Shown: piece after piece, positions 35,807-43,088 of the stretch | Layout: the number at the start of each line of letters is the position of its first letter | Numbering within the stretch: position 1 is the stretch's first letter | Origin: Bacteroidales bacterium | GTDB taxonomy: Bacteria; Bacteroidota; Bacteroidia; Bacteroidales; VadinHA17 | Direction of reading: 5' to 3' | NCBI GenBank assembly: GCA_016928075.1 | Contig: JAFGLJ010000019.1 | Coordinates: forward strand, 1-48,527 | DNA length: 48,527 nucleotides | Translations under genes and position numbers: made by a program | Notes under the pieces: generated by a model | The model's input: the letters and a program-made list of their open reading frames with translations, nothing else | The model's database searches: none | Told to the model about the DNA's origin: nothing

Positions 35807-37108
35807 TTATTGATTCTCCTTACCCAGCAACCTGAACATATTCTTCTTATATGCTTCCACCCCTGGCTGGTCAAATGGATTCACCCCGAGGATGTAGCCG
35901 CTTATGGCACATGATATCTCAAAGAAATAAAGAAGCTGCCCAAGGTATCTTTCATTGATAAGGGGGATAATTATCCTAATAACAGGAACACCACCCTCTA
36001 CGTGGGCCATGATTGTGCCCTCTTCAGCTTTCGAATTTACTTCTGATAACCTCTTCCCTGCAATATAGTTCAGTTTATCCAGGTTTTCATAGTCTGGGGG
36101 TATTGTCAATTCCGACCTTTGTGATTTTACTGATAACACTGTTTCAATAAGTATTCGCTCACCATCCTGCATATACTGACCCAGGGAATGCAGATCAGTA
36201 GTGAGGTCAGCCGCAGCCGGGAAAATGCCTTTCCCTTCCTTACCTTCACTTTCCCCAAACAACTGTTTCCACCATTCTGCTATAAAATGCATTGAAGGTT
36301 CGTAGTTAACCAGTATCTCAATTAGCTTTCCTTTTTTGTATAACAGGTTACGAACAGCGGCATAGAGAAGAGAAGGATTAGAATCTGCTATTTTATTATC
36401 CCTTGTGATAGCAGCCATGTGCTTTGCTCCTTCGATAAATTCCGATATATTATATCCGGCAACAGCAATGGGCAGCAGTCCAACGGGAGTAAGTACAGAG
36501 TATCTTCCTCCTATGTCATCCGGAATGATGTAAGTGGCATATCCTTCACGGTCGGCTAACAGTCTCAGGGCCCCTTTTTCAGAATCGGTTATGGCGATAA
36601 TATGCTTATTAAGCCTGCTGGCCGGGACATTATTCTCAAGTTGCTTTTTCAGTATCCTGAAAGCAATGGCAGGCTCAGTGGTAGTGCCTGATTTTGAGAT
36701 CACAATTATATTAAAAGGCTTATCCCCCAGGTATGCCAGAAGAGAGGAATGAAAGTCCTCACTAATGTTTTGCCCGGCAAAAAGAACTTCATGTTGCTGT
36801 TTATTGTCGTTTAATGGTATAGGCGGTCTCAGTGATTCAATTACAGCCCTTGCGCCCAGGTAAGATCCTCCTATTCCAATCACTACAGTTACCGGGGCCT
36901 GTGATCTGAGTTCCTCAGCCGTTGCATTTATCTTTTCTGTCAGGAGAGATGATTCCTCAGGCAGATCAAGCCATCCCAGAAAACTGTTCCCGGGGCCCGT
37001 CCTCTTAACAAGGGCCTCCAGATGATGAATTGATTTTACAGCTTCTTCCACTACTTCATTTTCGCTTACGAAACGGGAACAATTGGTTAATTCAATATCT
37101 ATTTGCAT
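35807..37108 (-). CDS. pgi: Glucose-6-phosphate isomerase
   Basis: Pgi interconverts glucose 6-phosphate and fructose 6-phosphate. The 433-residue protein is the shorter Bacteroidota/Firmicutes form. It shows VVIGIGGSYLGARAVIE, the SIS-type phosphate loop VISKSGTTTEPAIAFR, DDIGGRYSVLTPVGLLP, and the catalytic-end motif GVNPFDQPGVEAYKKNMF. It lies 5 nt after gpsA on the minus strand, so the two form a small operon linking glycolysis to glycerophospholipid precursor synthesis. Confidence 0.95.
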   Translation of the reverse strand: MQIDIELTNCSRFVSENEVVEEAVKSIHHLEALVKRTGPGNSFLGWLDLPEESSLLTEKINATAEELRSQAPVTVVIGIGGSYLGARAVIESLRPPIPLNDNKQQHEVLFAGQNISEDFHSSLLAYLGDKPFNIIVISKSGTTTEPAIAFRILKKQLENNVPASRLNKHIIAITDSEKGALRLLADREGYATYIIPDDIGGRYSVLTPVGLLPIAVAGYNISEFIEGAKHMAAITRDNKIADSNPSLLYAAVRNLLYKKGKLIEILVNYEPSMHFIAEWWKQLFGESEGKEGKGIFPAAADLTTDLHSLGQYMQDGERILIETVLSVKSQRSELTIPPDYENLDKLNYIAGKRLSEVNSKAEEGTIMAHVEGGVPVIRIIIPLINERYLGQLLYFFEISCAISGYILGVNPFDQPGVEAYKKNMFRLLGKENQ

Positions 37109-37113
37109 GTATT

Positions 37114-38112
37114 TTATTTTAGTTTATCTATCAGCTTTCTAAATTCGACTGAGGGACTTGCTTTTTGATACAGGATCCTGTAAACCGTATCAGCAATGGG
37201 GATCTCAACCTTCAATTTCTTGTTTATTTCGTTTATACAGTCGGAAGCATAATAGCCTTCGGCCACCATTTCCATTTCCATACGTGTAAACCTTACTGAA
37301 TACCCTTTGCCGATCATATTACCAAACATCCTGTTACGGCTGAATTTTGAGTAGGCCGTGACAAGAAGGTCACCAAGATAAGGAGAGCTGTTAAAATCAC
37401 GTTCATTTTTATAAACAGCCTTCACGAACCTGTGCATTTCGGTAGCTGCATTTGACAGCAGAACGGCCAGGAAATTATCACCAAAACCAAGTCCGTCAGC
37501 CATTCCGGCAGCTATGGCATAGATGTTTTTTATTACAGCGGCATATTCTGTGCCTGTAATATCATCCGAGATAAATGTTCTCAGGTAGTGATTCTGAAGT
37601 AACTCTGATACTCTTTCTGCCGCTGACCTGTGTTTCGATGCAATGGTAAGAAAGGTTAATTTTTCCATGGCTATTTCTTCTGCATGCGTCGGCCCGGTCA
37701 GTACAACCATATTTTTATATGGTATGTTCAGCCTCTTATGAAAAAAGTCACCAATGATATAATTATCTTCCGGGACTATGCCTTTTATTGCTGAGCAGAT
37801 AAGCTTCCCGGATATATCAGCTCTCAGGTTTTCCAGGCTTTTTTTCAAGAATGCTGATGGTATGACAAATACCAGGATATCAGCCAGCTTCACAGCCATG
37901 TTTATATCCGGAGTCAGTATAAGTTTATTGGTATCGAGATTAATTGTACTTAAGTATTTTGGATTGTGTTTATATTTTTGTATGTGTTCAATTATGTTTT
38001 TTTCTCGTATATACCATGCAATATTCTCAACGTTGGAGCTGAACATCTTAACCAGTGCTGTTGCCCAGCTGCCTGATCCAAGTACCGCTACTTCTGCCTG
38101 TTCTTTACCCAT
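37114..38112 (-). CDS. gpsA: Glycerol-3-phosphate dehydrogenase [NAD(P)+]
   Basis: GpsA reduces dihydroxyacetone phosphate to sn-glycerol 3-phosphate for phospholipid synthesis. The NAD(P)-binding start AVLGSGSWATALVKMF, the FVIPSAFLKKSLE and AIKGIVPEDNYIIGD stretches, LTGPTHAEEIA and the catalytic KNIYAIAAGMADGLGFGDN are clear. At 332 residues it is full-length. A perfect -7 box (TACCTTTG, minus strand) lies at 38129-38136. It is followed by pgi with a 5-nt gap. Confidence 0.95.
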   Translation of the reverse strand: MGKEQAEVAVLGSGSWATALVKMFSSNVENIAWYIREKNIIEHIQKYKHNPKYLSTINLDTNKLILTPDINMAVKLADILVFVIPSAFLKKSLENLRADISGKLICSAIKGIVPEDNYIIGDFFHKRLNIPYKNMVVLTGPTHAEEIAMEKLTFLTIASKHRSAAERVSELLQNHYLRTFISDDITGTEYAAVIKNIYAIAAGMADGLGFGDNFLAVLLSNAATEMHRFVKAVYKNERDFNSSPYLGDLLVTAYSKFSRNRMFGNMIGKGYSVRFTRMEMEMVAEGYYASDCINEINKKLKVEIPIADTVYRILYQKASPSVEFRKLIDKLK

Positions 38113-38128
38113 GCCTCAGAATTTGCAT

Positions 38129-38136
38129 CAAAGGTA
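38129..38136 (-). promoter_or_regulatory. -7 box of the gpsA-pgi promoter
   Basis: Minus-strand TACCTTTG matches TAnnTTTG exactly and ends 16 nt before the gpsA ATG. A convincing TTG -33 box is not seen. Confidence 0.45.
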
Positions 38137-38160
38137 ATCATTGCACCTAAAAACGAATAA

Positions 38161-38186
38161 CAGGGACATCAAATTTTATGCCCCTG
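38161..38186 (-). terminator. Hairpin downstream of the DUF2807 gene
   Basis: CAGGGACAT (38161-38169) and ATGCCCCTG (38178-38186) form a 9-bp stem with one G-U pair and an 8-nt loop, 62 nt past the DUF2807 stop. The sequence that follows on the minus strand (TTATTCGTTTTT) is moderately U-rich. Confidence 0.5.
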
Positions 38187-38248
38187 CTATAACTAAGGGT
38201 AGATTTATATATGTAGAATGAAGCCTGTGGTTAAAACCTTTTACTGTG

Positions 38249-38971
38249 CTATTTTCTTACTACATCGCCACAGCTTGATGATTTGGCATCCACGAATTCA
38301 GGATTACCATAATAGTATATATCTCCTGCACTGCTGGCTCTTGCTTTCAGTCGTTCAGTTACTGTTATTTGTATATCTCCTGCGCTTGATGAAGAAAGAT
38401 CTGCTTCCTTTACTTCAAGTTCGTAAGCTTTAATATCGCCTGCACTGCTCGTTGATGCTTCCACATAATCAGCAGTTCCTTTCAGAATTATATCACCGGC
38501 ACTGCTTGTTTTTAGTTTGAGTTCCTTTGCATAAACTTCAAGCTTAACATCACCGGAGCTGCTTGCTGATATCTTCAGGTTTTCTGATTTTACAGGCGTT
38601 TCACCGATAACGTCGCCCGCGCTTGATGTACTGATATACTCAACGTTTTTAATGGTCACATATACCCTCATTCTTTCGGCTCTGAGTATGCTTACATCAT
38701 CGGGATAAACTCGAAGGACATCATCTTTAACTTCCGTAACGATATATTCAAGCAGATTCTCATCGGCTTCCACCACAATCCTGTGGTTATTGCCCTGGCT
38801 CAGGTAAACATCAATGGCTGAACTGGTACTTACACCGGTAAATTCGGTTGCTTTCCTTTCTTCTTTCTCTACATTCCCGTTACCTGTAACCCTTTTTCCC
38901 CACTGGGCATCAGCACATGCAACCGTAGCTACACATAGCAATGGGATCAATGCTAACTTCAGGTTTTTCAT
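38249..38971 (-). CDS. Head-GIN domain (DUF2807) exported protein with periodic SAGD motifs
   Basis: The 240-residue product starts with a signal peptide (MKNLKLALIPLLCVATVACADAQ). It continues with GNGNVEKEERKATEFTGVSTSSAIDVYLSQG, the opening typical of DUF2807 (putative auto-transporter adhesin, head GIN). The motif SSAGD[VI] or a close variant recurs with its Asp at 54, 120, 141, 160, 179, 199, 217 and 236, a period of about 19 residues from 120 on, fitting the rungs of a right-handed beta-helix. The frame extends upstream to 39055, but the ATG at 38971 starts the signal peptide. No membrane anchor or sorting tail is visible. Ligand unknown. Confidence 0.87.
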   Translation of the reverse strand: MKNLKLALIPLLCVATVACADAQWGKRVTGNGNVEKEERKATEFTGVSTSSAIDVYLSQGNNHRIVVEADENLLEYIVTEVKDDVLRVYPDDVSILRAERMRVYVTIKNVEYISTSSAGDVIGETPVKSENLKISASSSGDVKLEVYAKELKLKTSSAGDIILKGTADYVEASTSSAGDIKAYELEVKEADLSSSSAGDIQITVTERLKARASSAGDIYYYGNPEFVDAKSSSCGDVVRK

Positions 38972-39075
38972 TTCAGATACTTTTACGTTTGACTTGTTTA
39001 CCATAAAGACATAGATATTTGACCAGTGATGCATGCAAGGACAAAGAATTACCACTGTTGACTATAATAGAACAA

Positions 39076-39103
39076 GTAGAGACGTTACATGCAACGTCTC
39101 TAC
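39076..39103. repeat. 28-nt palindrome with GTAGAGACGTT arms
   Basis: GTAGAGACGTT at 39076-39086 is mirrored by AACGTCTCTAC at 39093-39103 around a near-palindromic centre, with one mismatched pair. It lies 48 nt past the sodB stop and could end that transcript. The arm sequence resembles a palindrome I recall as scattered widely in intergenic DNA of Bacteroidota and cyanobacteria; a search would be needed to confirm this. Confidence 0.7.
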
Positions 39104-39151
39104 TTTGATCTGTTTCTTAAGACGGTTTATCTGAAATAGCCTGTACGGAAC

Positions 39152-39880
39152 TTACAGTGAAAGTGCTTTCTCAAACCTTTTGTTTACTTCATTCCAGTTA
39201 ATTACATTCCAGAATGCAGATATATATTCAGGTCTCTTATTCTGGTATTTGAGGTAGTAGGCATGTTCCCATACATCAAGTGCCAGCAATGGGGTACCTC
39301 TCAGTTCAGAAACATCCATAATAGGATTGTCCTGGTTTGGTGTACTGCCCACAAACAGTTTTTTATTGGCATCCATAACCAGCCATGCCCAGCCGCTTCC
39401 AAATCGGTTTGCTGCTGCATTATTGAAATCGTCCTGGAATTTTTCCCATGATCCAAAATTGGATTCAACTGCTTTCTTCAGACTGGCAGATGGCTCGCTT
39501 TTATCAGGGCTCATATTATTCCAGAAAAGGGTATGGTTATAATATCCCCCTCCGTTATTTCTTATACCTGCTGAAAGTTTTGATACTTTGGCAAATACTT
39601 TTGCCAGTGGTGTCGATTCATAATCTGTACCTTCTATTGCGGCAAGGTATTTATTATAGTAACCCCGGTGGTGCCTGTCATAATGGATCTCCATTGTCAT
39701 CTTGTCAATGTGAGGTTCGAGAGCATCATAAGAATATGGCAATTCAGGAAATTCGTTTCCCTTAAATTCACCTTTCTCATCAATTGAAAAATCAAAAACA
39801 GGAGTTGACAGCAATTCTGCCGGAATAGCTACAGCTACTGCTCCCAATCCTACCGTGCTCAAAAATTTTCTTCTTTCCAT
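39152..39880 (-). CDS. sodB: Superoxide dismutase (Fe/Mn family) with twin-arginine signal
   Basis: The enzyme converts superoxide to oxygen and peroxide. The mature domain begins FPELPYSYDALEPHIDKMTMEIHYDRHHRGYYNKY and supplies metal ligands in EIHYDRHH, GGGYYNHTLFWNNM and LDVWEHAYYLKY. The ending FWNVINWNEVNKRF is standard. The first 30 residues (MERRKFLSTVGLGAVAVAIPAELLS) form a twin-arginine signal peptide, so the protein is probably exported folded and metal-loaded through Tat, whose TatC gene lies at 4450. Cytoplasmic SodB/SodA lack this extension. Fe versus Mn cannot be settled by eye. Confidence 0.93.
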   Translation of the reverse strand: MERRKFLSTVGLGAVAVAIPAELLSTPVFDFSIDEKGEFKGNEFPELPYSYDALEPHIDKMTMEIHYDRHHRGYYNKYLAAIEGTDYESTPLAKVFAKVSKLSAGIRNNGGGYYNHTLFWNNMSPDKSEPSASLKKAVESNFGSWEKFQDDFNNAAANRFGSGWAWLVMDANKKLFVGSTPNQDNPIMDVSELRGTPLLALDVWEHAYYLKYQNKRPEYISAFWNVINWNEVNKRFEKALSL

Positions 39881-39927
39881 AGTTTATAGTTTTTATTTTA
39901 CTAACAATATAAACAGGAGATTGTTTA

Positions 39928-40234
39928 GATGGAATGCTGGAACCGAGCAGTGCGAATTTGTCGTAGACAAATGAATGCTGCGAGCTAGACGAAACTCCGC
40001 TTTAGCGGAGTGAGTCAATAATGGAATACTGGAATGATGGGATACTGGAATGCTGGTGCAGGTTTCTCTCTGCCCACCTTAGCTTTGCATAACCAACGGT
40101 AGCTTTGCGCAGGTTGGGCGAAGGGGGGTGACCCGTGCCCTACTCCGGTGTCCGGGCTGGGGAATTGAAGTACTCCTTACTTCACTAACCCATTATTCCA
40201 ATATTCCGATATTCCAGTACTCCAATTATCATTC
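39928..40234. repeat. Inverted-repeat element E3 with two GC-rich cores; fills most of the 416-nt sodB/desulfhydrase gap
   Basis: Left-arm pieces GGAATGCTGG (39931-39940) and ATGGAATACTGGAATGATGG (40021-40040) and a right arm CCCATTATTCCAATATTCC... (40189-40234) enclose two GC-rich blocks. The first (39941-40013) has TTTGTCGTAGACAAA and ACTCCGCT-TT-AGCGGAGT hairpins. The second (40053-40165) has two GCTTTGC half-copies (TTAGCTTTGCATAACC and GTAGCTTTGCGCAGG). GAGTGAGTCAATA at 40008-40020 recurs in E4. No coding frame is convincing. Confidence 0.7.
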
Positions 40235-40296
40235 TATTTCTTTATTTCAGTAATTTATATAACTTGACCGTAGAATATTAATAAATCGCATAGTAA

Positions 40297-41292
40297 GTGA
40301 AAAAGTCGGAATTGATCAATAAATATCTGAAAGACATACCAAAACTTGACATGTCATTATTACCTACACAGGTACACAGGTTAAATAACCTGAGCGCTAA
40401 ATATGAAATAGACCTGTACTGCAAGAGGGATGACCTAACCGCTTTTGCTTTCGGTGGTAATAAAGTAAGAAAACTGGATTATCTTATCATGGATGCTCTT
40501 GCTACAGGTTATGATTCACTGATAACATTCGGTGCCGTGCAATCGAACTGGTGCAGGATGACCTCCGCAGCAGGCAAAGTTAATGGGCTTGATGTATTTC
40601 TTGTGCTGTCAGGCGGGAAACCTGAAAAGGATACGGCTAATCTCCTGCTTGATAAACTGGCAGGAGCGGATATAGAATTCATTGACAGCCTGGAAAGAGA
40701 TGATATAATCAGGGAGGTAGACAGAAAGATCATGGAGCTAAAGGATGCAGGCAGGAAGCCGTATTATATGCCTGTAGGAGGATCTGTGGCGAGGGGATCG
40801 CTGGGATACATCCTGGCAATGGCTGAAATACTGGAATATTCGGAAAATAATGAAGTGGTTTTCAGGGATATTATAGTGGCATCAGGTTCAGCAGGCACAC
40901 AGGCAGGATTGGTTGCAGGTCAGGTGATAGGAGGATGGCAGGGACGTATAACGGGTATGGCTGTGTCAAGGAACAGCGATGAGCAGGAGCAGAATGTATT
41001 TGATATTACAAAGGATACGCTGGATCTGGTTGGATATGACTATAATGAAGACCTTGTAAGATCACTGGTTAAGGTGGATGACAACTACCTTGGTGAGGGA
41101 TATCGAATGATAACTGCCAAATGCAGTCAGGCTATCGAAGATTTTGTGCAATATGAAGGTATTTTTTTGGATGAAGTGTATACAGGCAAGGCAGCTGCCG
41201 GACTGACAGATTATGCAGAGAGAAAAAAATTTTCAGACGAGGGCTCTGTCCTCTTCATCCATACCGGGGGGAACGTGCAGCTCTTCGAGTAA
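40297..41292 (+). CDS. PLP-dependent D-cysteine desulfhydrase / ACC deaminase family protein
   Basis: This fold-type II PLP enzyme has the family landmarks: LPTQVHRLNNLSAKYEIDLYCKRDDLTAFAFGGNKVRKLDYL with the PLP lysine in GGNKVRK, TFGAVQSNWCRMTSAAGK and IIVASGSAGTQAGLV as the phosphate-binding loop, and a late FLDEVYTGKAAAGL. Related enzymes degrade D-cysteine or 1-aminocyclopropane-1-carboxylate; the choice depends on a few active-site residues I cannot assign with confidence. The start codon is GTG at 40297 (331 residues). It is convergent with trpB2, another fold-type II enzyme, with element E4 between them. Confidence 0.85.
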   Translation: MKKSELINKYLKDIPKLDMSLLPTQVHRLNNLSAKYEIDLYCKRDDLTAFAFGGNKVRKLDYLIMDALATGYDSLITFGAVQSNWCRMTSAAGKVNGLDVFLVLSGGKPEKDTANLLLDKLAGADIEFIDSLERDDIIREVDRKIMELKDAGRKPYYMPVGGSVARGSLGYILAMAEILEYSENNEVVFRDIIVASGSAGTQAGLVAGQVIGGWQGRITGMAVSRNSDEQEQNVFDITKDTLDLVGYDYNEDLVRSLVKVDDNYLGEGYRMITAKCSQAIEDFVQYEGIFLDEVYTGKAAAGLTDYAERKKFSDEGSVLFIHTGGNVQLFE

Positions 41293-41358
41293 GATACCAT
41301 TGAATGCATTTTAATACCACGATAGGTTATTTTAAGTATTAAGGGATATAATAAACAA

Positions 41359-41435
41359 CTGGAATAATGGAATACTGGAGTGAGTCAATACTTAAATCAA
41401 TACATTATTCCAATATTCCATTATTCCAATATTCC
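41359..41435. repeat. Inverted-repeat element E4 (GGAATAATGG arms)
   Basis: Left arm CTGGAATAATGGAATACTGG (41359-41378) is followed by GAGTGAGTCAATA, then the right arm ACATTATTCCAATATTCC with further ATTATTCC copies (41402-41435). It lacks a GC-rich core, so it looks like the simplest form of the family. It sits between two convergent genes, where the hairpin could terminate both. Confidence 0.75.
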
Positions 41436-41466
41436 TTGGTTCATTATAATATCCCCATAGACCGTT

Positions 41467-42819
41467 TTACTGGATCTGTGCAATACTTTCCTCGATCTCC
41501 TGTTGTGTCAGTTCATGATCTTCCAGTTCATCTGTAAAATACTTGTCGAAAGCACTGAGGTCAAGATGCCCGTGTCCCGACAGATTGAACAGAATAGTCT
41601 GTGGTTTACCTGCCTCATCACATTTATTGGCTTCGTCAATAGCTCCTGTAATAGCGTATGTCGCCTCCGGAGCCGGCAAAATACCTTCACTCCTGGCGAA
41701 AATTACGCCGTTATGGAAGCAGTCTTTCTGTAACTTGGCCTGGGCTTCCATAAGATTATCTTTCAGCAATTGACTTACCAGCATGCCGGCACCATGATAT
41801 CTCAATCCTCCGGCATGTATTTTTGCGGGAACAAAATTATGTCCCAGTGTATACATTGCAAGCAGGGGTGTTAAACCCACTGAATCACCGAAGTCATACA
41901 TATATCTGCCCCTTGTTAGTTTTGGACATGAAGCGGGTTCGATGGCTATAGCCCTTGTATTCTTACCATTAACCAGGTTCTCCCTTATGAAGGGGAATGA
42001 TATACCTGCAAAATTGGACCCTCCGCCAAAACAGCCAACAACTATATCGGGGTAGTCACCGGCCTTGGCCATCTGGAGAAGGGCTTCTTCCCCGATTATT
42101 GTCTGGTGCAGCAGGACATGATTGAGCACCGAGCCTAGGGAATACTTTATATCGGGATCTTTTGCGGCTCTTTCAACCGCTTCTGAAATGGCTATTCCAA
42201 GACTGCCGGGTGAATCGGGATGCTCAGCCAGTATCTTTCTGCCGGACTCCGTCAGATTACTGGGCGAAGGCACAACAGTGGCACCATAGGTATTCATCAT
42301 AATTTTCCGGTAAGGTTTCTGCTCGTAGCTGATTTTTACCATAAATACTTCCAGTTCAATTCCAAAATGCTGGCATGCGAAGCTTAATGCTGATCCCCAC
42401 TGACCGGCTCCTGTTTCTGTGGTCATCTTTTTCACGCCCTCGACCTTATTATAGTAAGCCTGGGCTATTGCTGTGTTGGCCTTGTGCGAACCGGCATAAC
42501 TGTAACCTTCATATTTATAGTAAATCTTACATTTTGTGCCAATTGCTTTTTCAAGACCATATGCCCTGAATACAGGGCTTGGCCTGTAGCTATGGTACAG
42601 ATCAAGCACTTCTTCCGGGATGTCTATATACCTTTCGGTTGATGCTTCCTGCTGTATCAGTCCCATGGGGAAAAGAGGAGCCAGGTCCTCAGGCTTAATA
42701 GGTTCTTTTGTGGCGGGATGAAGAGGAGGTAATGGCTTATTAGGCATATCAGCCAGGATATTATACCATCTGGTAGGCATCTCCTGCTCGGTTAAGATGA
42801 ATTTTTTCGTTGTTTTCAT
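41467..42819 (-). CDS. trpB: Tryptophan synthase beta chain-like protein TrpB2
   Basis: TrpB condenses indole with serine to give tryptophan. The 450-residue length, the N-terminal extension (PTRWYNILADMPNKPLPPLHPATKEPIKPEDLAPLFPMGLI) and the absence of trpA nearby mark it as the TrpB2 subtype, which works without TrpA or salvages indole. The PLP lysine is in GSHKANTAIAQAYY, the catalytic region is TETGAGQWGSALSFAC, and the phosphate loop is VGCFGGGSNFAG. Upstream lie a leader peptide with three Trp codons, an attenuator hairpin and a strong promoter, which supports a true role in tryptophan supply. Confidence 0.94.
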   Translation of the reverse strand: MKTTKKFILTEQEMPTRWYNILADMPNKPLPPLHPATKEPIKPEDLAPLFPMGLIQQEASTERYIDIPEEVLDLYHSYRPSPVFRAYGLEKAIGTKCKIYYKYEGYSYAGSHKANTAIAQAYYNKVEGVKKMTTETGAGQWGSALSFACQHFGIELEVFMVKISYEQKPYRKIMMNTYGATVVPSPSNLTESGRKILAEHPDSPGSLGIAISEAVERAAKDPDIKYSLGSVLNHVLLHQTIIGEEALLQMAKAGDYPDIVVGCFGGGSNFAGISFPFIRENLVNGKNTRAIAIEPASCPKLTRGRYMYDFGDSVGLTPLLAMYTLGHNFVPAKIHAGGLRYHGAGMLVSQLLKDNLMEAQAKLQKDCFHNGVIFARSEGILPAPEATYAITGAIDEANKCDEAGKPQTILFNLSGHGHLDLSAFDKYFTDELEDHELTQQEIEESIAQIQ

Positions 42820-42862
42820 GTTTAGTTATTTATTTATTGTTTAAGGTTATAGATGCATTAAC

Positions 42863-42891
42863 AAAAAAAGGCACGCTGTGACCAGCGTGCC
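42863..42891 (-). terminator. Attenuator (regions 3:4) of the trpB2 leader
   Basis: On the minus strand GGCACGCTG (42883-42891) pairs perfectly with CAGCGTGCC (42870-42878) around a 4-nt loop, followed by seven U (42863-42869). The hairpin lies between the Trp-rich leader ORF and the trpB2 ATG, where it would stop transcription before trpB2. Eight T on the plus strand make it work in both directions. Confidence 0.92.
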
Positions 42892-42963
42892 TTTTTTTTG
42901 GATATATGTCTCTTAACTACATAACAGCATGGTTCACAGCATTATGATCAATACTGTGCCACC
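42876..42963 (-). promoter_or_regulatory. Alternative RNA pairings of the trp attenuator
   Basis: Region 2 (CTGTGAACC, minus strand, 42931-42939) can pair with region 1 (GGTGGCACAG, 42954-42963, overlapping two Trp codons) through CACAG/CTGTG. It can instead pair with GGTCACAG (42876-42883), which spans the terminator loop and inner stem, with a single bulged A. Pairing 2:3 would break the terminator. A ribosome stalled on the Trp codons covers region 1 and frees region 2; a ribosome at the stop codon covers region 2 and lets the terminator form. This is the logic of classical trp attenuation. Confidence 0.8.
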
Positions 42964-42991
42964 ACCAGCTATGTAGAATTGTTCTTTTCAT
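42917..42991 (-). CDS. trpL: Trp leader peptide (24 codons, three consecutive Trp)
   Basis: The minus-strand frame from ATG (42989-42991) to TAG (42917-42919) encodes MKRTILHSWWWHS and 11 more residues. Trp9-Trp10-Trp11 are TGG TGG TGG (42959-42967). Three Trp codons in 24, in a short frame between a perfect promoter and an attenuator hairpin ahead of a tryptophan synthase gene, identify a regulatory leader peptide. The peptide itself need not have a function; its translation measures charged tRNA-Trp. The predicted transcription start coincides with the ATG to within about 3 nt, so it is probably read as a leaderless message. Too short for ordinary gene callers. Confidence 0.88.
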   Translation of the reverse strand: MKRTILHSWWWHSIDHNAVNHAVM

Positions 42992-42996
42992 CGGGT

Positions 42997-43026
42997 CAAA
43001 TCTAGAGATAATTTTCAGAATATCAA
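42997..43026 (-). promoter_or_regulatory. Promoter of the trpL-trpB2 transcript
   Basis: Minus-strand TTG (43024-43026), a 19-nt spacer and TAGATTTG (42997-43004) match the Bacteroidota consensus perfectly. The -7 box ends 5 nt before the leader ATG, which predicts initiation at or next to that ATG. Confidence 0.82.
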
Positions 43027-43088
43027 CTGTTGAATAAAATATTTTTTAAAAAATTCTATGTTTCCCGCTAAGGTTAATCGATCAGATC

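Noticed and set aside
39881..40296. Hidden gene or RNA in the 416-nt gap
   Set aside because: Content is explained by repeat element E3; the GC-rich blocks are short palindromes and no frame is coherent.
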